64,000 bases of DNA from the NCBI GenBank assembly GCA_900768785.1, contig CAAGEG010000155.1, forward strand, positions 1 through 64,000, in the 5' to 3' direction. A program made the position numbers and the translations under genes. The notes beneath the pieces were generated by a model. It was not told the origin of the DNA, did no database searches, and worked only from the letters and a program-made list of their open reading frames with translations. Source of the stretch: an uncultured Prevotella sp. (GTDB taxonomy: Bacteria; Bacteroidota; Bacteroidia; Bacteroidales; Bacteroidaceae). Positions 9,543-19,574 of this stretch are shown one piece after another (positions within the stretch are counted from its first letter, which is position 1; each line of letters starts with the position of its first letter).

Positions 9543-10082
9543 ATGAGTTGGAAAGAAATAATAAATAAATATTACGACTCTAATCCTAAACTCAAAGAAA
9601 TACTTGTCAGTCATAGTAAATCTGTGGCTGACAAGGCTTTAACATTGGCATTGGCGCATAAAGAACTGCCCATAGATACTGACTTTTTGTATGAGGCGGC
9701 TATGCTTCATGACATAGGTATAGTCAGAACCAACGCTCGCGGAATAGAGTGCTATGGAGACAAACCATATATTTGTCATGGTATTTTAGGGGCGGAAATG
9801 CTACGTGCTGAAGGTATGGATAAACATGCCAGAGTGTGCGAGCGCCATACGGGCGCTGGACTATCATGTGCAGAAATTGTAAAGCAAAAGCTACCATTGC
9901 CACATGCTGATTTCCTTCCTGAAACATTAGAAGAGCAATTGATATGTTATGCAGATAAGTTCTTCTCAAAGACACATACCGACAGAGAGAAAACATTGGA
10001 ACAGGCTGAGCGTAGCGTTTCCAAACATGGCGAAGAGGGACTTGCACGTTTCAGACATTGGGAAAAAATCTTTGGCGTATAG
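9543..10082 (+). CDS. HD-domain phosphohydrolase
   Basis: A 179-residue single-domain HD hydrolase. Metal-binding motifs are visible as HSKSVADKALTLAL, the HD pair in MLHDIGIVRT (about residues 58-65), CHGILGAEMLR and CERHTGAGLS, followed by a late Asp in CYADKFFSKT. It belongs to the small HDIG/YqeK-like class that acts on nucleotides or related phosphoesters, but the substrate cannot be read from sequence. It begins 10 nt after the carboxyltransferase gene and probably shares its transcript. Confidence 0.82.
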   Translation: MSWKEIINKYYDSNPKLKEILVSHSKSVADKALTLALAHKELPIDTDFLYEAAMLHDIGIVRTNARGIECYGDKPYICHGILGAEMLRAEGMDKHARVCERHTGAGLSCAEIVKQKLPLPHADFLPETLEEQLICYADKFFSKTHTDREKTLEQAERSVSKHGEEGLARFRHWEKIFGV

Positions 10083-10199
10083 TCAAAAATTCTGGATTTT
10101 AGAATAGTTAATATCATAATATTGACTCTTTTGGGCATCATTATTGCCATAACTATCAAATTATTATATAATAAATATTTCCCTATTCAGTTTTTTTCG

Positions 10200-10207
10200 T
10201 AATTTTG
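10200..10207 (+). promoter_or_regulatory. -7 box of the LptD-like gene, very short leader
   Basis: TAATTTTG matches the TAnnTTTG -7 consensus and ends only 12 nt before the ATG at 10220, implying a leader of about 6 nt or less. No good TTTG -33 element is seen at the usual distance. Confidence 0.5.
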
Positions 10208-10219
10208 CAACCTGCATAA

Positions 10220-13036
10220 ATGAGAACCAAAACTGTCATATTCATACTATTGTGTGCCTTCATCTTTGTGATGGCAGATAATTCTTTGCCCATAAATGGC
10301 AAGCGCAACAAGCGAAAAAAACTAAATGACAGTATCTCACAGAACGATAGTTCGCAAAAAGATACATCTTCAATATTATCAGAAACCGACACATTGAAGA
10401 TGGACTCTTTGCAGAAAGCAATCTACTTACACAACAAACACGTAGACGATTCTGTTCGTCTTGACAGCATCAACCGCAGCAAATCAATAGGACTTGACGC
10501 TCCCGTTTACTTCTCTTCTGAAGATTCGTTGGTATATGATGCGAAAAACAAACAAGCAAAGTTGTTTGGTAACTCGGATGTTAAGTACGAAAACATGAAC
10601 CTTATTAGCGACCGCATGCAAATGAGCTTGGACAGTAGCGTGGTTTATGCAACCGGTAGTGCTGATACAACAGGAAAAATCAAAGGCAGACCGATATTTA
10701 CTATGGGTGAAGATAAATATGAAAGCGACACCATAGCATGTAATTTCAAGACCAAAAGGGCTTTTATCAACAACGTATATACCGAACAACAAGATGGCTT
10801 TTTGTCAAGCCAACAATCAAAAAGAGACTCAAGTGGCGTGCTATATCTACAACATGGACGTTACACAACGTGCGACCGTGAACATCCCGACTTTTATATA
10901 GCCCTCTCAAGAGCTAAAGTCCGTCCGGGAAAAGATGTGGTATTTGGTCCTGCATATCTTGTTGTTGCTGATGTCCCTTTGCCTTTAGCCATTCCTTATG
11001 GCTTTTTCCCTTTTACAAAAAGTTATTCAAGTGGTTTCATTATGCCAACTTATGGCGATGAAAGCTCGCGCGGTTTCTATCTGCGAGATGGTGGTTACTA
11101 TTTCGCTATTAACGACAAGTGGGACCTCAAATTGCTCGGAGAGATTTACACCAAAGGCTCTTGGGGATTGTCGGTAGCAAGCAATTATAATAAGCGTTAT
11201 CGTTATAGCGGTAGCTTCTATTTTAGTTACCAGAACACTAAGAATGGAGATAAGGGCATGCCTGACTATGCTCAGCAAACAAGTTTTAAGATACAATGGA
11301 GTCATAGACAAGATTCCAAAGCCAATCCTTTCAGTTCGTTATCTGCAAGCGTAAACTTTGCCACAACAAGTTATGAGCGTAACAACCTCACAAGCATGTA
11401 TAATCCGCAAAGTTATACCCAAAGTCTTAGAACTTCAAGTGTGAACTGGAGTTCCACATTCTCAAGCATCGGTATGACTCTTAGCGGTACTGCAAACCTT
11501 AGTCAGAATATGAGAGACTCAACAATAAGCCTCTCCTTACCGGACCTTAATATATCAGTAAGTCGTTTCTATCCGTTTAAGCGCAAACACATGGTAGGAA
11601 AAGAACGTTGGTATGAGAAAATCTCCATGAGCTATACCGGTCATCTATCAAATTCTATTGACACTAAAGAAGATCTCTTGTTTAAGTCTGATTTGGTTAA
11701 CGATTGGCGTAACGGATTTCAACACAACATCCCTATTAACGCAAACTTCACAATATTTGATTATATCAACATTAATGCTTCGTTGAGTTTCACAGACCGA
11801 ATGTATTCAAACAAGATTCTTAAATCATGGAATACAGCAACCCAAACCGAAGTGGTGGATACTTTGCACGGATTTTATAATGTTTACGATTGGCGACTTA
11901 GTCTTGGTATGTCAACCAAACTATATGGTATGTTTAAACCATCGCCAAAATTCTTAGGAGGAAAGATACTTGCGTTACGCCATGTTATCACACCTACGGT
12001 TACTTTTAACTATGCCCCAGATTTCAGTACAGCCAACTACGGATATTACGACAGCTATCAGAAAACAGATGCCGATGGTAATGTGACTTTAGTACAATAT
12101 TCTCCTTATGAACGGGGTATGTTTGGCGTTCCGGGAAAAGGTAAGACAGGAAGTTTTACCTTTGACTTGGGTAACAATATTGAGATGAAGATTAAGTCAG
12201 ACAAAGACTCAACCGGCTACAAGAAGATAAGTATAATTGATGAACTTGGATTAAGCATGAGTTACAATATGGCGGCAAAAGAAAGACCGCTCAGTGACTT
12301 GACGATGAGAATAAGACTTAAATGGTGGAAAAACTACACGTTCAACATGAATGCAGTATTTGCCACTTATGCTTATGAATTAGATGAGAACGGTCGTCCC
12401 TATGTCGGCACACATACTGAATATGGACGTGGGCGTTTCGGACGCTTTCAAGGCATGTCTCAAAACTTTTCTTTTACGCTTAATCCGGAAAAGTTGAAAA
12501 AACTATTTGGCCGTTCTGATGATAAAGACGATACAAATAATGAGAATGATGAAACAGATAATACCGACATAGAGACGAATGTTGATGATGATATGGTCCG
12601 CGGTCAAAAAGGCGCAAAACGTAACACAGGAAAAGCAGAAACTGATGAAGACGGTTATATGAAGTTCTCTATGCCTTGGTCATTAACATTCGGTTATGGC
12701 ATAACCATGCGTGAGAATACATCGGGACGCTTTAATACGAATACCATGCGCTATCCTTACAAGTTTACACAAAACCTTAATTTTAGTGGTAACGTACGCA
12801 TTAGTGATGGATGGAATATAAGTTTCTCTTCTGGTTATGACTTTGAAGATCATGATATTTCTATGACAACTGCATCATTACAACGAGATCTCCATTGTTT
12901 CAGTATGAGTTGCTCTGTGGTTCTTGCACCTTATACATCTTATAATTTCTCTTTCCGTTGTAATGCCGCTACATTAACAGATGCGCTTAAATATGACAAG
13001 CGAAGCGGTTATACTAATGCCGTACAATGGTATTAA
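10220..13036 (+). CDS. LptD-like LPS-assembly outer-membrane protein
   Basis: A 938-residue outer-membrane protein of the Bacteroidetes LptD-like type. A signal sequence (about residues 1-20) is followed by a Ser/Asp-rich linker. An OstA/LptA-like beta-jellyroll comes next, about 95-220 (DAKNKQAKLFGNSDVKYENM, then KYESDTIACNFKTKRAFI). The rest is a long C-terminal beta-barrel rich in aromatic-polar alternation. Its conserved segment GPAYLVVADVPLPLAIPYGF marks the plug/barrel junction. An acidic low-complexity insert (DDKDDTNNENDETDN) at about 770-790 is likely a surface or periplasmic loop. The homology suggests insertion of LPS into the outer leaflet. No lptE or lptA is adjacent. Confidence 0.83.
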   Translation: MRTKTVIFILLCAFIFVMADNSLPINGKRNKRKKLNDSISQNDSSQKDTSSILSETDTLKMDSLQKAIYLHNKHVDDSVRLDSINRSKSIGLDAPVYFSSEDSLVYDAKNKQAKLFGNSDVKYENMNLISDRMQMSLDSSVVYATGSADTTGKIKGRPIFTMGEDKYESDTIACNFKTKRAFINNVYTEQQDGFLSSQQSKRDSSGVLYLQHGRYTTCDREHPDFYIALSRAKVRPGKDVVFGPAYLVVADVPLPLAIPYGFFPFTKSYSSGFIMPTYGDESSRGFYLRDGGYYFAINDKWDLKLLGEIYTKGSWGLSVASNYNKRYRYSGSFYFSYQNTKNGDKGMPDYAQQTSFKIQWSHRQDSKANPFSSLSASVNFATTSYERNNLTSMYNPQSYTQSLRTSSVNWSSTFSSIGMTLSGTANLSQNMRDSTISLSLPDLNISVSRFYPFKRKHMVGKERWYEKISMSYTGHLSNSIDTKEDLLFKSDLVNDWRNGFQHNIPINANFTIFDYININASLSFTDRMYSNKILKSWNTATQTEVVDTLHGFYNVYDWRLSLGMSTKLYGMFKPSPKFLGGKILALRHVITPTVTFNYAPDFSTANYGYYDSYQKTDADGNVTLVQYSPYERGMFGVPGKGKTGSFTFDLGNNIEMKIKSDKDSTGYKKISIIDELGLSMSYNMAAKERPLSDLTMRIRLKWWKNYTFNMNAVFATYAYELDENGRPYVGTHTEYGRGRFGRFQGMSQNFSFTLNPEKLKKLFGRSDDKDDTNNENDETDNTDIETNVDDDMVRGQKGAKRNTGKAETDEDGYMKFSMPWSLTFGYGITMRENTSGRFNTNTMRYPYKFTQNLNFSGNVRISDGWNISFSSGYDFEDHDISMTTASLQRDLHCFSMSCSVVLAPYTSYNFSFRCNAATLTDALKYDKRSGYTNAVQWY

Positions 13037-13109
13037 TAAACCTCTATTATCCTAAAGCAACTATGTAATTGTTATATGCTCCTTGTCTTAGGCTTTTATG
13101 ACAAACTTC

Positions 13110-15359
13110 TCAGTCCTTTCGGTCTATTCTGTCTATATCTTCACGCTCTCCTACAATCCAAATAATATCGCCTGCTTGGATTACTCTTTGCGGGTCAACT
13201 TGTGAAAGGTTTTCTTTACCCTCTTCTATGCCAACAATCATACAATTGTATTTATCTCGTATGCCACTTTGCATTATCGATTTTCCGACGAGAGAGCTGT
13301 TGCTATTTATAATTATTTGGTGAAGTCGCATCTCGCGCTTCTCTATTTCAGCATCTTTTTCATACATTTCTTCTTTTATAGCAGACGTAAGTGTCATAAG
13401 CTGTTCGTCACTTCCAATAGCTTGAATCTTATCGCCCGGAAAAAGAATAAAACTTCCATTAGGAATATTAATACGTTGAACGCCACGTAATATGCTGCTT
13501 ATGTGTACACCAAAACGATTGCGAAGCCTTAGTTCGCTTAATGTCTTGCCACACCACAAAGAGTCTTCGGGAATTTCAAGGTCTGCAATATGAATATCTC
13601 TATCAAGCAAATGTCCCTCGTAAAGCGGCTTCTTATGTCCCATTACCTGTGCCATAATTTCACGTGAACGCAGATTGTTGATAAATAGTCGTTCTATTTT
13701 TATACTATGTTTCTTTAATGAGCGAGATAAGACCATAAGACAAATGGCAGCTACGGCTATACTTATCATTAATGCGTTAGTAAATCGCGTCAGATAGTTA
13801 CATATATAGAACACGAAAGCAGATGTTATGATAAGCCTTACAGCTATGGTGAGTAATAGCAATAGCTTATTGTAAGTGTTTGTAGCCCAAAGTGCACGAA
13901 ACTCATCGCTATGGTTCTTTTTCATTATTATTGCTCTCAAAAAAGGAGATATTATGCCGAGAGTGAGCAAGCCGCAAACAGCATTAGCCCACCAATGAGG
14001 CAGTAAGTGTCTAATGAATGGTAAGAAGAATGTAAACATCAAAGCTATTGCCGCTGCCGACAATATTGAGTAAACTGTTGTGATGCGTAATAACTGCTTG
14101 ATAAGGTTTTTCCAATTACCTTCTTGTTTTATATTACTTCGGCTAACTGTGATATTGTTCATCGTGCGTATCCAACTATTTGGCAGATGTCGCTCAAGAA
14201 CATTATAACATGGGGTTGCCATGCGTATCATATAAGGAGTGAGAAATGTTGTAATTACAGATACAGCAACAACAATCGGATATACAAAGTCGCCAATAAC
14301 GCCCAAAGACAACCCTAAAGATGCTATGATAAAAGAGAACTCGCCTATTTGAGCCATAGAGAAACCACATTGCAATGCTGATTTGAGCGGCTGACCACTA
14401 ATAAAAAAGCTGAAACTGCCAAATACTGCTTGACCTAAAAGAATGACAATCACCAAAAAAACAATAGGCAACCAATAAGACACCAATATTGAAGGATCAA
14501 CCAACATCCCCACAGAAACGAAGAATATAGCCCCGAAAAGATTTTTAACAGGCTCGACCAATTTTATTATCCTGTCAGCTTCAACAGTTTCTGCAAGAAT
14601 AGACCCCATGACAAAAGCTCCGAAAGCGCTACTAAAGCCCACTTTGGATGATAACACCGCCATGGCGCAACAAAGACCTAAGGCAACAATAAGAAGGGTC
14701 TCGTTGTTAATGAGTTTTCTCATAGACCTAAGCATTAGCGGTATCAAAAATATTCCAACAACAAACCAAAGCACAAGAAAGAAGCCTATCTTTATAAGAC
14801 TGCCAAGCATCTGACCCCCATCAGGATTGTTGCCATTGGCAATGGCAGAAAGCATGACCATCATAACTATGGCAAGAATGTCTTCAAGAATTAACACACT
14901 CATTACTATTCCGGCAAAGCGTTGTTGTCTTAAACCGAGATCGTCAAATGCTTTGTATATTATTGTCGTTGAACTCATAGCCAACATGCCGCAAAGAAAT
15001 ATACAATCCATTCTGCTCCAACCGAATAATTTGCCGGTTAGAAATCCTGTTAGCATCATGAAAAATATTATGGAACATGTTGAAATAATAGGAGAAATTC
15101 CTGTTTTTATGATTTTCTTGAATGAAAAATCCAACCCCAACGAGAACAAGAGGAATATCACTCCGATGTCTCCCCATATCCTTATGCTTGTTCTATCTAC
15201 CACCGACATGATATATGGCATGTGTGGGCTTACTATAAAACCTGCTACTACATATCCAAGCACTAACGGCTGTTTTAGTTTCTTGAAGACAATGGTTACT
15301 ACGCCTGCAACAACAAGAATGAGAGCAAGATCTTTTATTAAATAGGGTAGTGAAGACAT
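13110..15359 (-). CDS. CPA2-family monovalent cation:proton antiporter with two RCK_C domains
   Basis: A 749-residue Kef/CPA2-type integral membrane antiporter. The N-terminal Na+/H+ exchanger domain (about 1-380) has around twelve membrane helices. It includes the family signatures LGYVVAGFIVSPHMP, GVIFLLFSLGLDFSF and VGFSSAFGAFVMGSILAET. A second hydrophobic block of about four helices follows (about 425-560). The C-terminus has two tandem TrkA_C-like modules (about 590-670 and 675-749), each ending in a GDxI(W/Q)-type turn (PGDKIQAIG, AGDIIWIVG). There is no TrkA_N/KTN nucleotide domain, unlike KefB/KefC. It probably exchanges K+ or Na+ for protons with ligand control through the RCK_C pair. 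Start is the ATG at 15359. Confidence 0.88.
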   Translation of the reverse strand: MSSLPYLIKDLALILVVAGVVTIVFKKLKQPLVLGYVVAGFIVSPHMPYIMSVVDRTSIRIWGDIGVIFLLFSLGLDFSFKKIIKTGISPIISTCSIIFFMMLTGFLTGKLFGWSRMDCIFLCGMLAMSSTTIIYKAFDDLGLRQQRFAGIVMSVLILEDILAIVMMVMLSAIANGNNPDGGQMLGSLIKIGFFLVLWFVVGIFLIPLMLRSMRKLINNETLLIVALGLCCAMAVLSSKVGFSSAFGAFVMGSILAETVEADRIIKLVEPVKNLFGAIFFVSVGMLVDPSILVSYWLPIVFLVIVILLGQAVFGSFSFFISGQPLKSALQCGFSMAQIGEFSFIIASLGLSLGVIGDFVYPIVVAVSVITTFLTPYMIRMATPCYNVLERHLPNSWIRTMNNITVSRSNIKQEGNWKNLIKQLLRITTVYSILSAAAIALMFTFFLPFIRHLLPHWWANAVCGLLTLGIISPFLRAIIMKKNHSDEFRALWATNTYNKLLLLLTIAVRLIITSAFVFYICNYLTRFTNALMISIAVAAICLMVLSRSLKKHSIKIERLFINNLRSREIMAQVMGHKKPLYEGHLLDRDIHIADLEIPEDSLWCGKTLSELRLRNRFGVHISSILRGVQRINIPNGSFILFPGDKIQAIGSDEQLMTLTSAIKEEMYEKDAEIEKREMRLHQIIINSNSSLVGKSIMQSGIRDKYNCMIVGIEEGKENLSQVDPQRVIQAGDIIWIVGEREDIDRIDRKD

Positions 15360-15485
15360 ATCTTATTTGTTTAAAAAAAATGTGTCAATATTTATGAAGA
15401 TGATTGCAAATGCTTTTGCACTTGGCTTAGAGTTTGTGTAGCCTTTGGCTATTTGTCGCCATGTATTGTTTCTTACCTAATAGAA

Positions 15486-15550
15486 AAACCGTTTTCATTC
15501 TGTTCTTTGATATAGCAATATTCTATAACTAATACAGAAGAAAACGGTTT
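15486..15550 (-). terminator. Long extended hairpin terminator after pepT
   Basis: AAACCGTTTTC (15486-15496) pairs perfectly with GAAAACGGTTT (15540-15550). After a one-base bulge the stem continues with TTCTGT/ACAGAA (15498-15503, 15534-15539) and a small inner TATAG/CTATA pairing. On the minus strand it follows the pepT stop within 10 nt and runs into CGGTTTTTC, so it reads as a terminator of unusual length. Confidence 0.8.
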
Positions 15551-15558
15551 CGTTTATA

Positions 15559-16782
15559 TCAGTCGTTATACCCGGCTGTTATCTCACATATCTTTATTAT
15601 GACCTGCATGGCTTTTTCCATAACTTGTATAGATACAAATTCATAAGGTCCATGAAAGTTTACACCTCCGGCAAAGATGTTAGGACAAGGCAGACCTTTG
15701 AAAGAAAGTTGTGCTCCGTCTGTTCCTCCTCTTATCGGTTCAACTTTTGGTGGAACTCCACATGACTGCATGGCTTTAAGAACAATATCAATAACGTGCA
15801 TGTTGGGATCTATCTTCTCCTTCATATTGTAATATTGGTCATTAATTATTGCCGTTACTGTATCTTTTCCATACTTATCATTCATCTTTTCAACACATTT
15901 TCTAATAAAATCTTTTCGGTCTTCAAAGATGTCTCTATCGTGGTCTCTTACTATGTATGATAGTTTTGCTGATTCGGTATTGCTTTCTACCCCTAAAAGA
16001 TGATAGAAACCTTCATATCCTTCTGTTGTTTCCGGAGTCTCATCTGAGGGCAACATAGATGCAAACTCTACTGCAAGCCTATTGGCATTTACCATTTTGC
16101 CTTTTGCATAACCCGGATGCACACTCACACCTTTTATGGAAATTTTTGCAGATGCGGCGTTGAAATTCTCAAATTCCAAATCACCCAAGTCTCCTCCGTC
16201 TATTGTGTATGCCCAATCGCAACCGAATTTCTCCACATTAAAATGATGTGCACCCATTCCAATCTCTTCGTCAGGATTAAATGCTATACGTATGTCCCCG
16301 TGAGGTATTTCCTTATGGTCTCTAAGCCAACACATGGCTTGTACAATCTCAGCAATACCTGCTTTATCATCGGCACCAAGAAGGGTGTGACCATCGGTTA
16401 CAATAACATCTTCACCTTTATGGGATAATAGTTCAGGAAACTTTGATGTTGTCATTATGATGCCTTCGGAGAGCAATACGTCACTTCCGTCATAGTTCTT
16501 TATGATGCGAGGTTTTACATTTGCTCCGCTACAGTCGGGAGAAGTGTCATAGTGACTGATAAAACCTATTGTCGGTACTTTTTTCTTTATGTTTGACTTG
16601 AGTGTAGCATATACATATCCCATGTCGTCTATTTCTACATCATCAAATTCTTCAGCCTTTAACTCGTCTTTTAGATATTGTGCGAATAAAAGTTGTTTAG
16701 ACGTACTTGGAACGCTATTACTATCTTCGCTTGATTGTGTATCAAAACTTACATACTTAAGAAATCTTTCTACTATATCCAT
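15559..16782 (-). CDS. pepT: Peptidase T (tripeptide aminopeptidase)
   Basis: A 407-residue M20B metallopeptidase that removes N-terminal residues from tripeptides in the cytoplasm. The di-zinc site is complete: His in [11 protein letters not shown], Asp in LLGADDKAG, Glu-Glu in NPDEEIGMG, Asp in YTIDGGDLG, and His in [11 protein letters not shown]. The dimerisation domain lies about 205-320 ([20 protein letters not shown]). The PepT-specific [18 protein letters not shown] is present. Length is standard for PepT. It lies downstream of the TPR gene (92 nt) on the same strand and ends at a strong hairpin. Confidence 0.95.
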   Translation of the reverse strand: MDIVERFLKYVSFDTQSSEDSNSVPSTSKQLLFAQYLKDELKAEEFDDVEIDDMGYVYATLKSNIKKKVPTIGFISHYDTSPDCSGANVKPRIIKNYDGSDVLLSEGIIMTTSKFPELLSHKGEDVIVTDGHTLLGADDKAGIAEIVQAMCWLRDHKEIPHGDIRIAFNPDEEIGMGAHHFNVEKFGCDWAYTIDGGDLGDLEFENFNAASAKISIKGVSVHPGYAKGKMVNANRLAVEFASMLPSDETPETTEGYEGFYHLLGVESNTESAKLSYIVRDHDRDIFEDRKDFIRKCVEKMNDKYGKDTVTAIINDQYYNMKEKIDPNMHVIDIVLKAMQSCGVPPKVEPIRGGTDGAQLSFKGLPCPNIFAGGVNFHGPYEFVSIQVMEKAMQVIIKICEITAGYND

Positions 16783-16874
16783 ATCGTGATTTTTTAGTCT
16801 TTTATAATGCGTCTAATTATAAATGTCTTTTATATTCTTAGTATCTGCTAATATTGTTTAATTATCTATTTATG

Positions 16875-17543
16875 TTATCTGCATCTTGCCATTATTGCAA
16901 GGAGAGACTCTTGTGGTATGCCTCGTTTTAAGGCTGCTTGTAAAAGTGTCTTGGCTTCTTGTTTTCTGTTTAGATCTATCAATATTTCTGCCTTTGCAAT
17001 AATATATTCACTTTCGGTAGGAGAGAGGCGTATGGCTTGGTCAAGGTCGTATAATGCAAGTTCAAAAGCATTCATATCTTCTTCAACACCTGCCCTTGCG
17101 GCAAAAGCTTCGCTACTATCGGGGAACAATTCTATAAGAATGTTGGCTTGGTCTAATGCATCATTATGTTTTTTGAGACATGTAAGCGTATATATCAATC
17201 CCAGTCTTGCTTCTTTGTTGCGTGGTGCTAAACGTATAAGAGTCTCGTAATCATTTTTGGCAAGAGTATATCTTCGTAGATTGTTATTGGCATAAGCCCT
17301 ATAATAAAGAGCATCCAAACACTTGTTATCTTTGTATAAAGCATCTGTGCATGTTTTTGTTGCTTCTTCCCAATCATATACTTTTAAGTAGAGAGAGGCT
17401 TTTACAAGATAAAGCTGCACGGAATCGGGGTGCAGCTTTATCTCATGGTCTGTTATGTTTATAGAGTCGCGCAAAGACGTCTGCGCATATCCCGTTGCAG
17501 ATATAGCGACTATCATTAAAATAATTGCGACTTGTCTATTCAT
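16875..17543 (-). CDS. Exported tetratricopeptide-repeat protein
   Basis: A 222-residue TPR protein. It has a signal peptide (MNRQVAIILMIVAISATGYAQ, cleavage likely after residue 20) and then about five TPR motifs. Examples are LYLKVYDWEEATKTCTDAL, YANNNLRRYTLAKNDYETL and LEEDMNAFELALYDLDQAIR-like segments (residues about 50-210). It most likely acts as a periplasmic scaffold, and no enzymatic motif is present. It starts 6 nt after the stop of the upstream DUF349 gene, so they share a transcript. A specific partner cannot be inferred. Confidence 0.82.
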   Translation of the reverse strand: MNRQVAIILMIVAISATGYAQTSLRDSINITDHEIKLHPDSVQLYLVKASLYLKVYDWEEATKTCTDALYKDNKCLDALYYRAYANNNLRRYTLAKNDYETLIRLAPRNKEARLGLIYTLTCLKKHNDALDQANILIELFPDSSEAFAARAGVEEDMNAFELALYDLDQAIRLSPTESEYIIAKAEILIDLNRKQEAKTLLQAALKRGIPQESLLAIMARCR

Positions 17544-17549
17544 AATTTT

Positions 17550-19382
17550 TTATTGTTCGTCGATAGCTTTTATCTTCTCTCTAACAAGGTTCATATCATC
17601 TTTGAGCTTTTGTACCTTGCGGTTAATTTCATCAATCAAACTGTTGCCTTTTTTACTTGATGCATTAAGGAAACCGAGATTGTTCTCGTAGGTTTGTATT
17701 TCTTGTTTCAGTCCCTCATAACGTCTCATTAGGCGTGCTCTTTCACTATCAAGAGCATTACCACCTTTCTCTGCCACGTTTTTCAAGTTTGTCTTAAACT
17801 TGTCAAGGCGTTTCTTTGCGGTATTTATGTTCAGTTGTTTGTAAAGAGCGTCAAGGGTTTCGTGATATTGCTTGTATAGAGTATCCTTTTCCTTGAATGG
17901 TACATGACCGATAACATTATATTTATCTGTAAGTTCGTGCAACTTCTCTTGAACGTTTTCTTCTGTTGTTTCCAATAGGGCTTTCAACTGAGCTATTATG
18001 TCACGTTTAGCTTCAAGATTAGCTTTTTCTTCGTTTCGTGTGCCGACATTTGCTGCGTTTCGTGCTTCAAAGAAATGGTTGCAGGCAGCCAAGAATTCAG
18101 TCCAAAGTGTGTCGCCAAGTTTTTTAGGAACGATACCAATAGTTTTCCATTCCTTCTGTAGGGCTATCATTTTGTCGGTAACCGATTTCCATTCTGTGCT
18201 ATCTTGCAAAGCTTTAGCTTGTTCAACAAGAGCTTTCTTCTTCTCGGCATTAATAGCAAATTGTTCTTTCATAGCTTTGAAGAACTCAGCTTTCCTATTA
18301 AAGAAGTTATCGCATGCCATACGGAAACGCTCAAAAATCTTCACGTTCATCTTTTGTGGCGCAAAACCAATGGTTTTCCATTCTGTTTGGATGGCAATAA
18401 TCTCTTTTGTTGCCTTCTCCCATTCAGATGCTGATTTTACTTCCGCTTCAGCTAAAGCTTCAGCTTTTTCGCAAAGGAGGGCCTTTTGTTGTAGGTTTTG
18501 TTCTTCTTTAGCCCTTAGATCTTCAAAGTGCTGTTGGTGGCGTTTATTTATGACTGTTGATGCAGTCTTAAATCTTGTCCATATTTCTTCGCGTAATTCT
18601 TTTGCGACAGGACCTGTCTCTCTGAACTCTTGATGAAGTTTCTGTAGTTGGTGGAATGCGCTAATTACATCTTCTTCATCTGCAAGTTTCTCTGCAGCCT
18701 CGCAAAGACGGTTTTTTATCTCAAGATTTTTCTTGAAGTCATATTCGCGAGCTTCACTATTTAGTTTCAATAAATCATAAAATTGTTCAACATACAATTG
18801 ATAGTTGCGCCACAATTCGCTTGCTCTTTCCGCCGGAATAAGCTTTATGTCTTTCCATTCTTGTTGTAGTTTTTTGAACTCTTGATATGACTTGTTTGCC
18901 TCTTCAGGTGATGTAGCAAGAGCTTTTATGCTTTCAATAATTGCAAGTTTCTTGTTCAGGTTTTCGGCTTTTTCTTTTTCTTGTTCCATAAACAAGCGTG
19001 CTCGCTTTTCTTTTATAATAGTCATCTCGGCTTTAAAAGCCTCTTCCTCCTCATCGGGTGTAATTTTATATGTGGCAGCATCACCTCCAGCTTCTATATA
19101 AGCTTTCATAGCAGCTTCTCTTTCTGCAAAGTGCATCTTGTAGAATACGGTTTTGAGATAGTCTGTCTCTTCTTTCTGTGGAGTTTCGTCGCTGTGGGCA
19201 ATTTCTTTCAGTCGTTCCACTACCTCTTTTTTGTTGTTGTAAACCTTATGCTGTACCTCTTCCTTTACTGGTTGCTCAGATGTGGCTACATCTGTGTCTG
19301 TAATTTTGTTGTCTGTACTGTCGGCTGAGGTAACAGTTTGTTCCGTAATCTCTTGCTTGAGAGTGTTTTCTTGAGAGTCCAT
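17550..19382 (-). CDS. DUF349 helical-repeat protein
   Basis: A roughly 610-residue cytoplasmic protein with five DUF349 repeats. Each has a LQxEWKxIG-type helix: LQQEWKDIKLIP, LHQEFRETGPVA, IQTEWKTIGFAPQ, LQKEWKTIGIVPK and DKYNVIGHVPFK. A predicted coiled coil lies at the C-terminus (about 545-610). I chose the ATG at 19382 (MDSQENTL) over 19484 because the 34 extra residues have no family resemblance. The molecular role of DUF349 is unknown. The N-terminus is acidic and threonine-rich, likely disordered. It heads an operon with the TPR protein and perhaps pepT. Confidence 0.85.
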   Translation of the reverse strand: MDSQENTLKQEITEQTVTSADSTDNKITDTDVATSEQPVKEEVQHKVYNNKKEVVERLKEIAHSDETPQKEETDYLKTVFYKMHFAEREAAMKAYIEAGGDAATYKITPDEEEEAFKAEMTIIKEKRARLFMEQEKEKAENLNKKLAIIESIKALATSPEEANKSYQEFKKLQQEWKDIKLIPAERASELWRNYQLYVEQFYDLLKLNSEAREYDFKKNLEIKNRLCEAAEKLADEEDVISAFHQLQKLHQEFRETGPVAKELREEIWTRFKTASTVINKRHQQHFEDLRAKEEQNLQQKALLCEKAEALAEAEVKSASEWEKATKEIIAIQTEWKTIGFAPQKMNVKIFERFRMACDNFFNRKAEFFKAMKEQFAINAEKKKALVEQAKALQDSTEWKSVTDKMIALQKEWKTIGIVPKKLGDTLWTEFLAACNHFFEARNAANVGTRNEEKANLEAKRDIIAQLKALLETTEENVQEKLHELTDKYNVIGHVPFKEKDTLYKQYHETLDALYKQLNINTAKKRLDKFKTNLKNVAEKGGNALDSERARLMRRYEGLKQEIQTYENNLGFLNASSKKGNSLIDEINRKVQKLKDDMNLVREKIKAIDEQ

Positions 19383-19512
19383 CTGTTTTAACTGTTTTAA
19401 GTTAAGTTGAGTTATGATTAGATTCTTGTACGCATTAAGATGTTTTTTTAGACTATGTCTTGTTGTCATTATAGCGCACGTCAATAGATTGCACTTGAAT
19501 GCAATAATGTTG

Positions 19513-19520
19513 CAAACTTA
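19513..19520 (-). promoter_or_regulatory. Candidate -7 box for the DUF349 operon
   Basis: On the minus strand TAAGTTTG matches TAnnTTTG. It would give a leader of about 120 nt to the preferred ATG at 19382, or about 20 nt to the alternative at 19484. No clear TTTG partner is visible at 19-21 bp. Confidence 0.4.
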
Positions 19521-19574
19521 GTTAAAAAAGTTGTAAAAGCCTAATAATTTATACAAAAAACATCAAAAGTTATT

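Noticed and set aside
14827..15345. 172-codon open frame opposite the antiporter gene
   Set aside because: It is a shadow on the opposite strand of a gene whose protein has clear membrane-transporter signatures.
15405..15465. GGCTTAGAGTTTGTG-like sequence resembling part of array D
   Set aside because: The internal copies are 23 bp apart and differ too much; similarity may be chance.
17998..18633. 211-codon open frame opposite the DUF349 gene
   Set aside because: It mirrors the Lys/Glu-rich repeat of DUF349 and yields a Ser/Phe-rich sequence with no family features.
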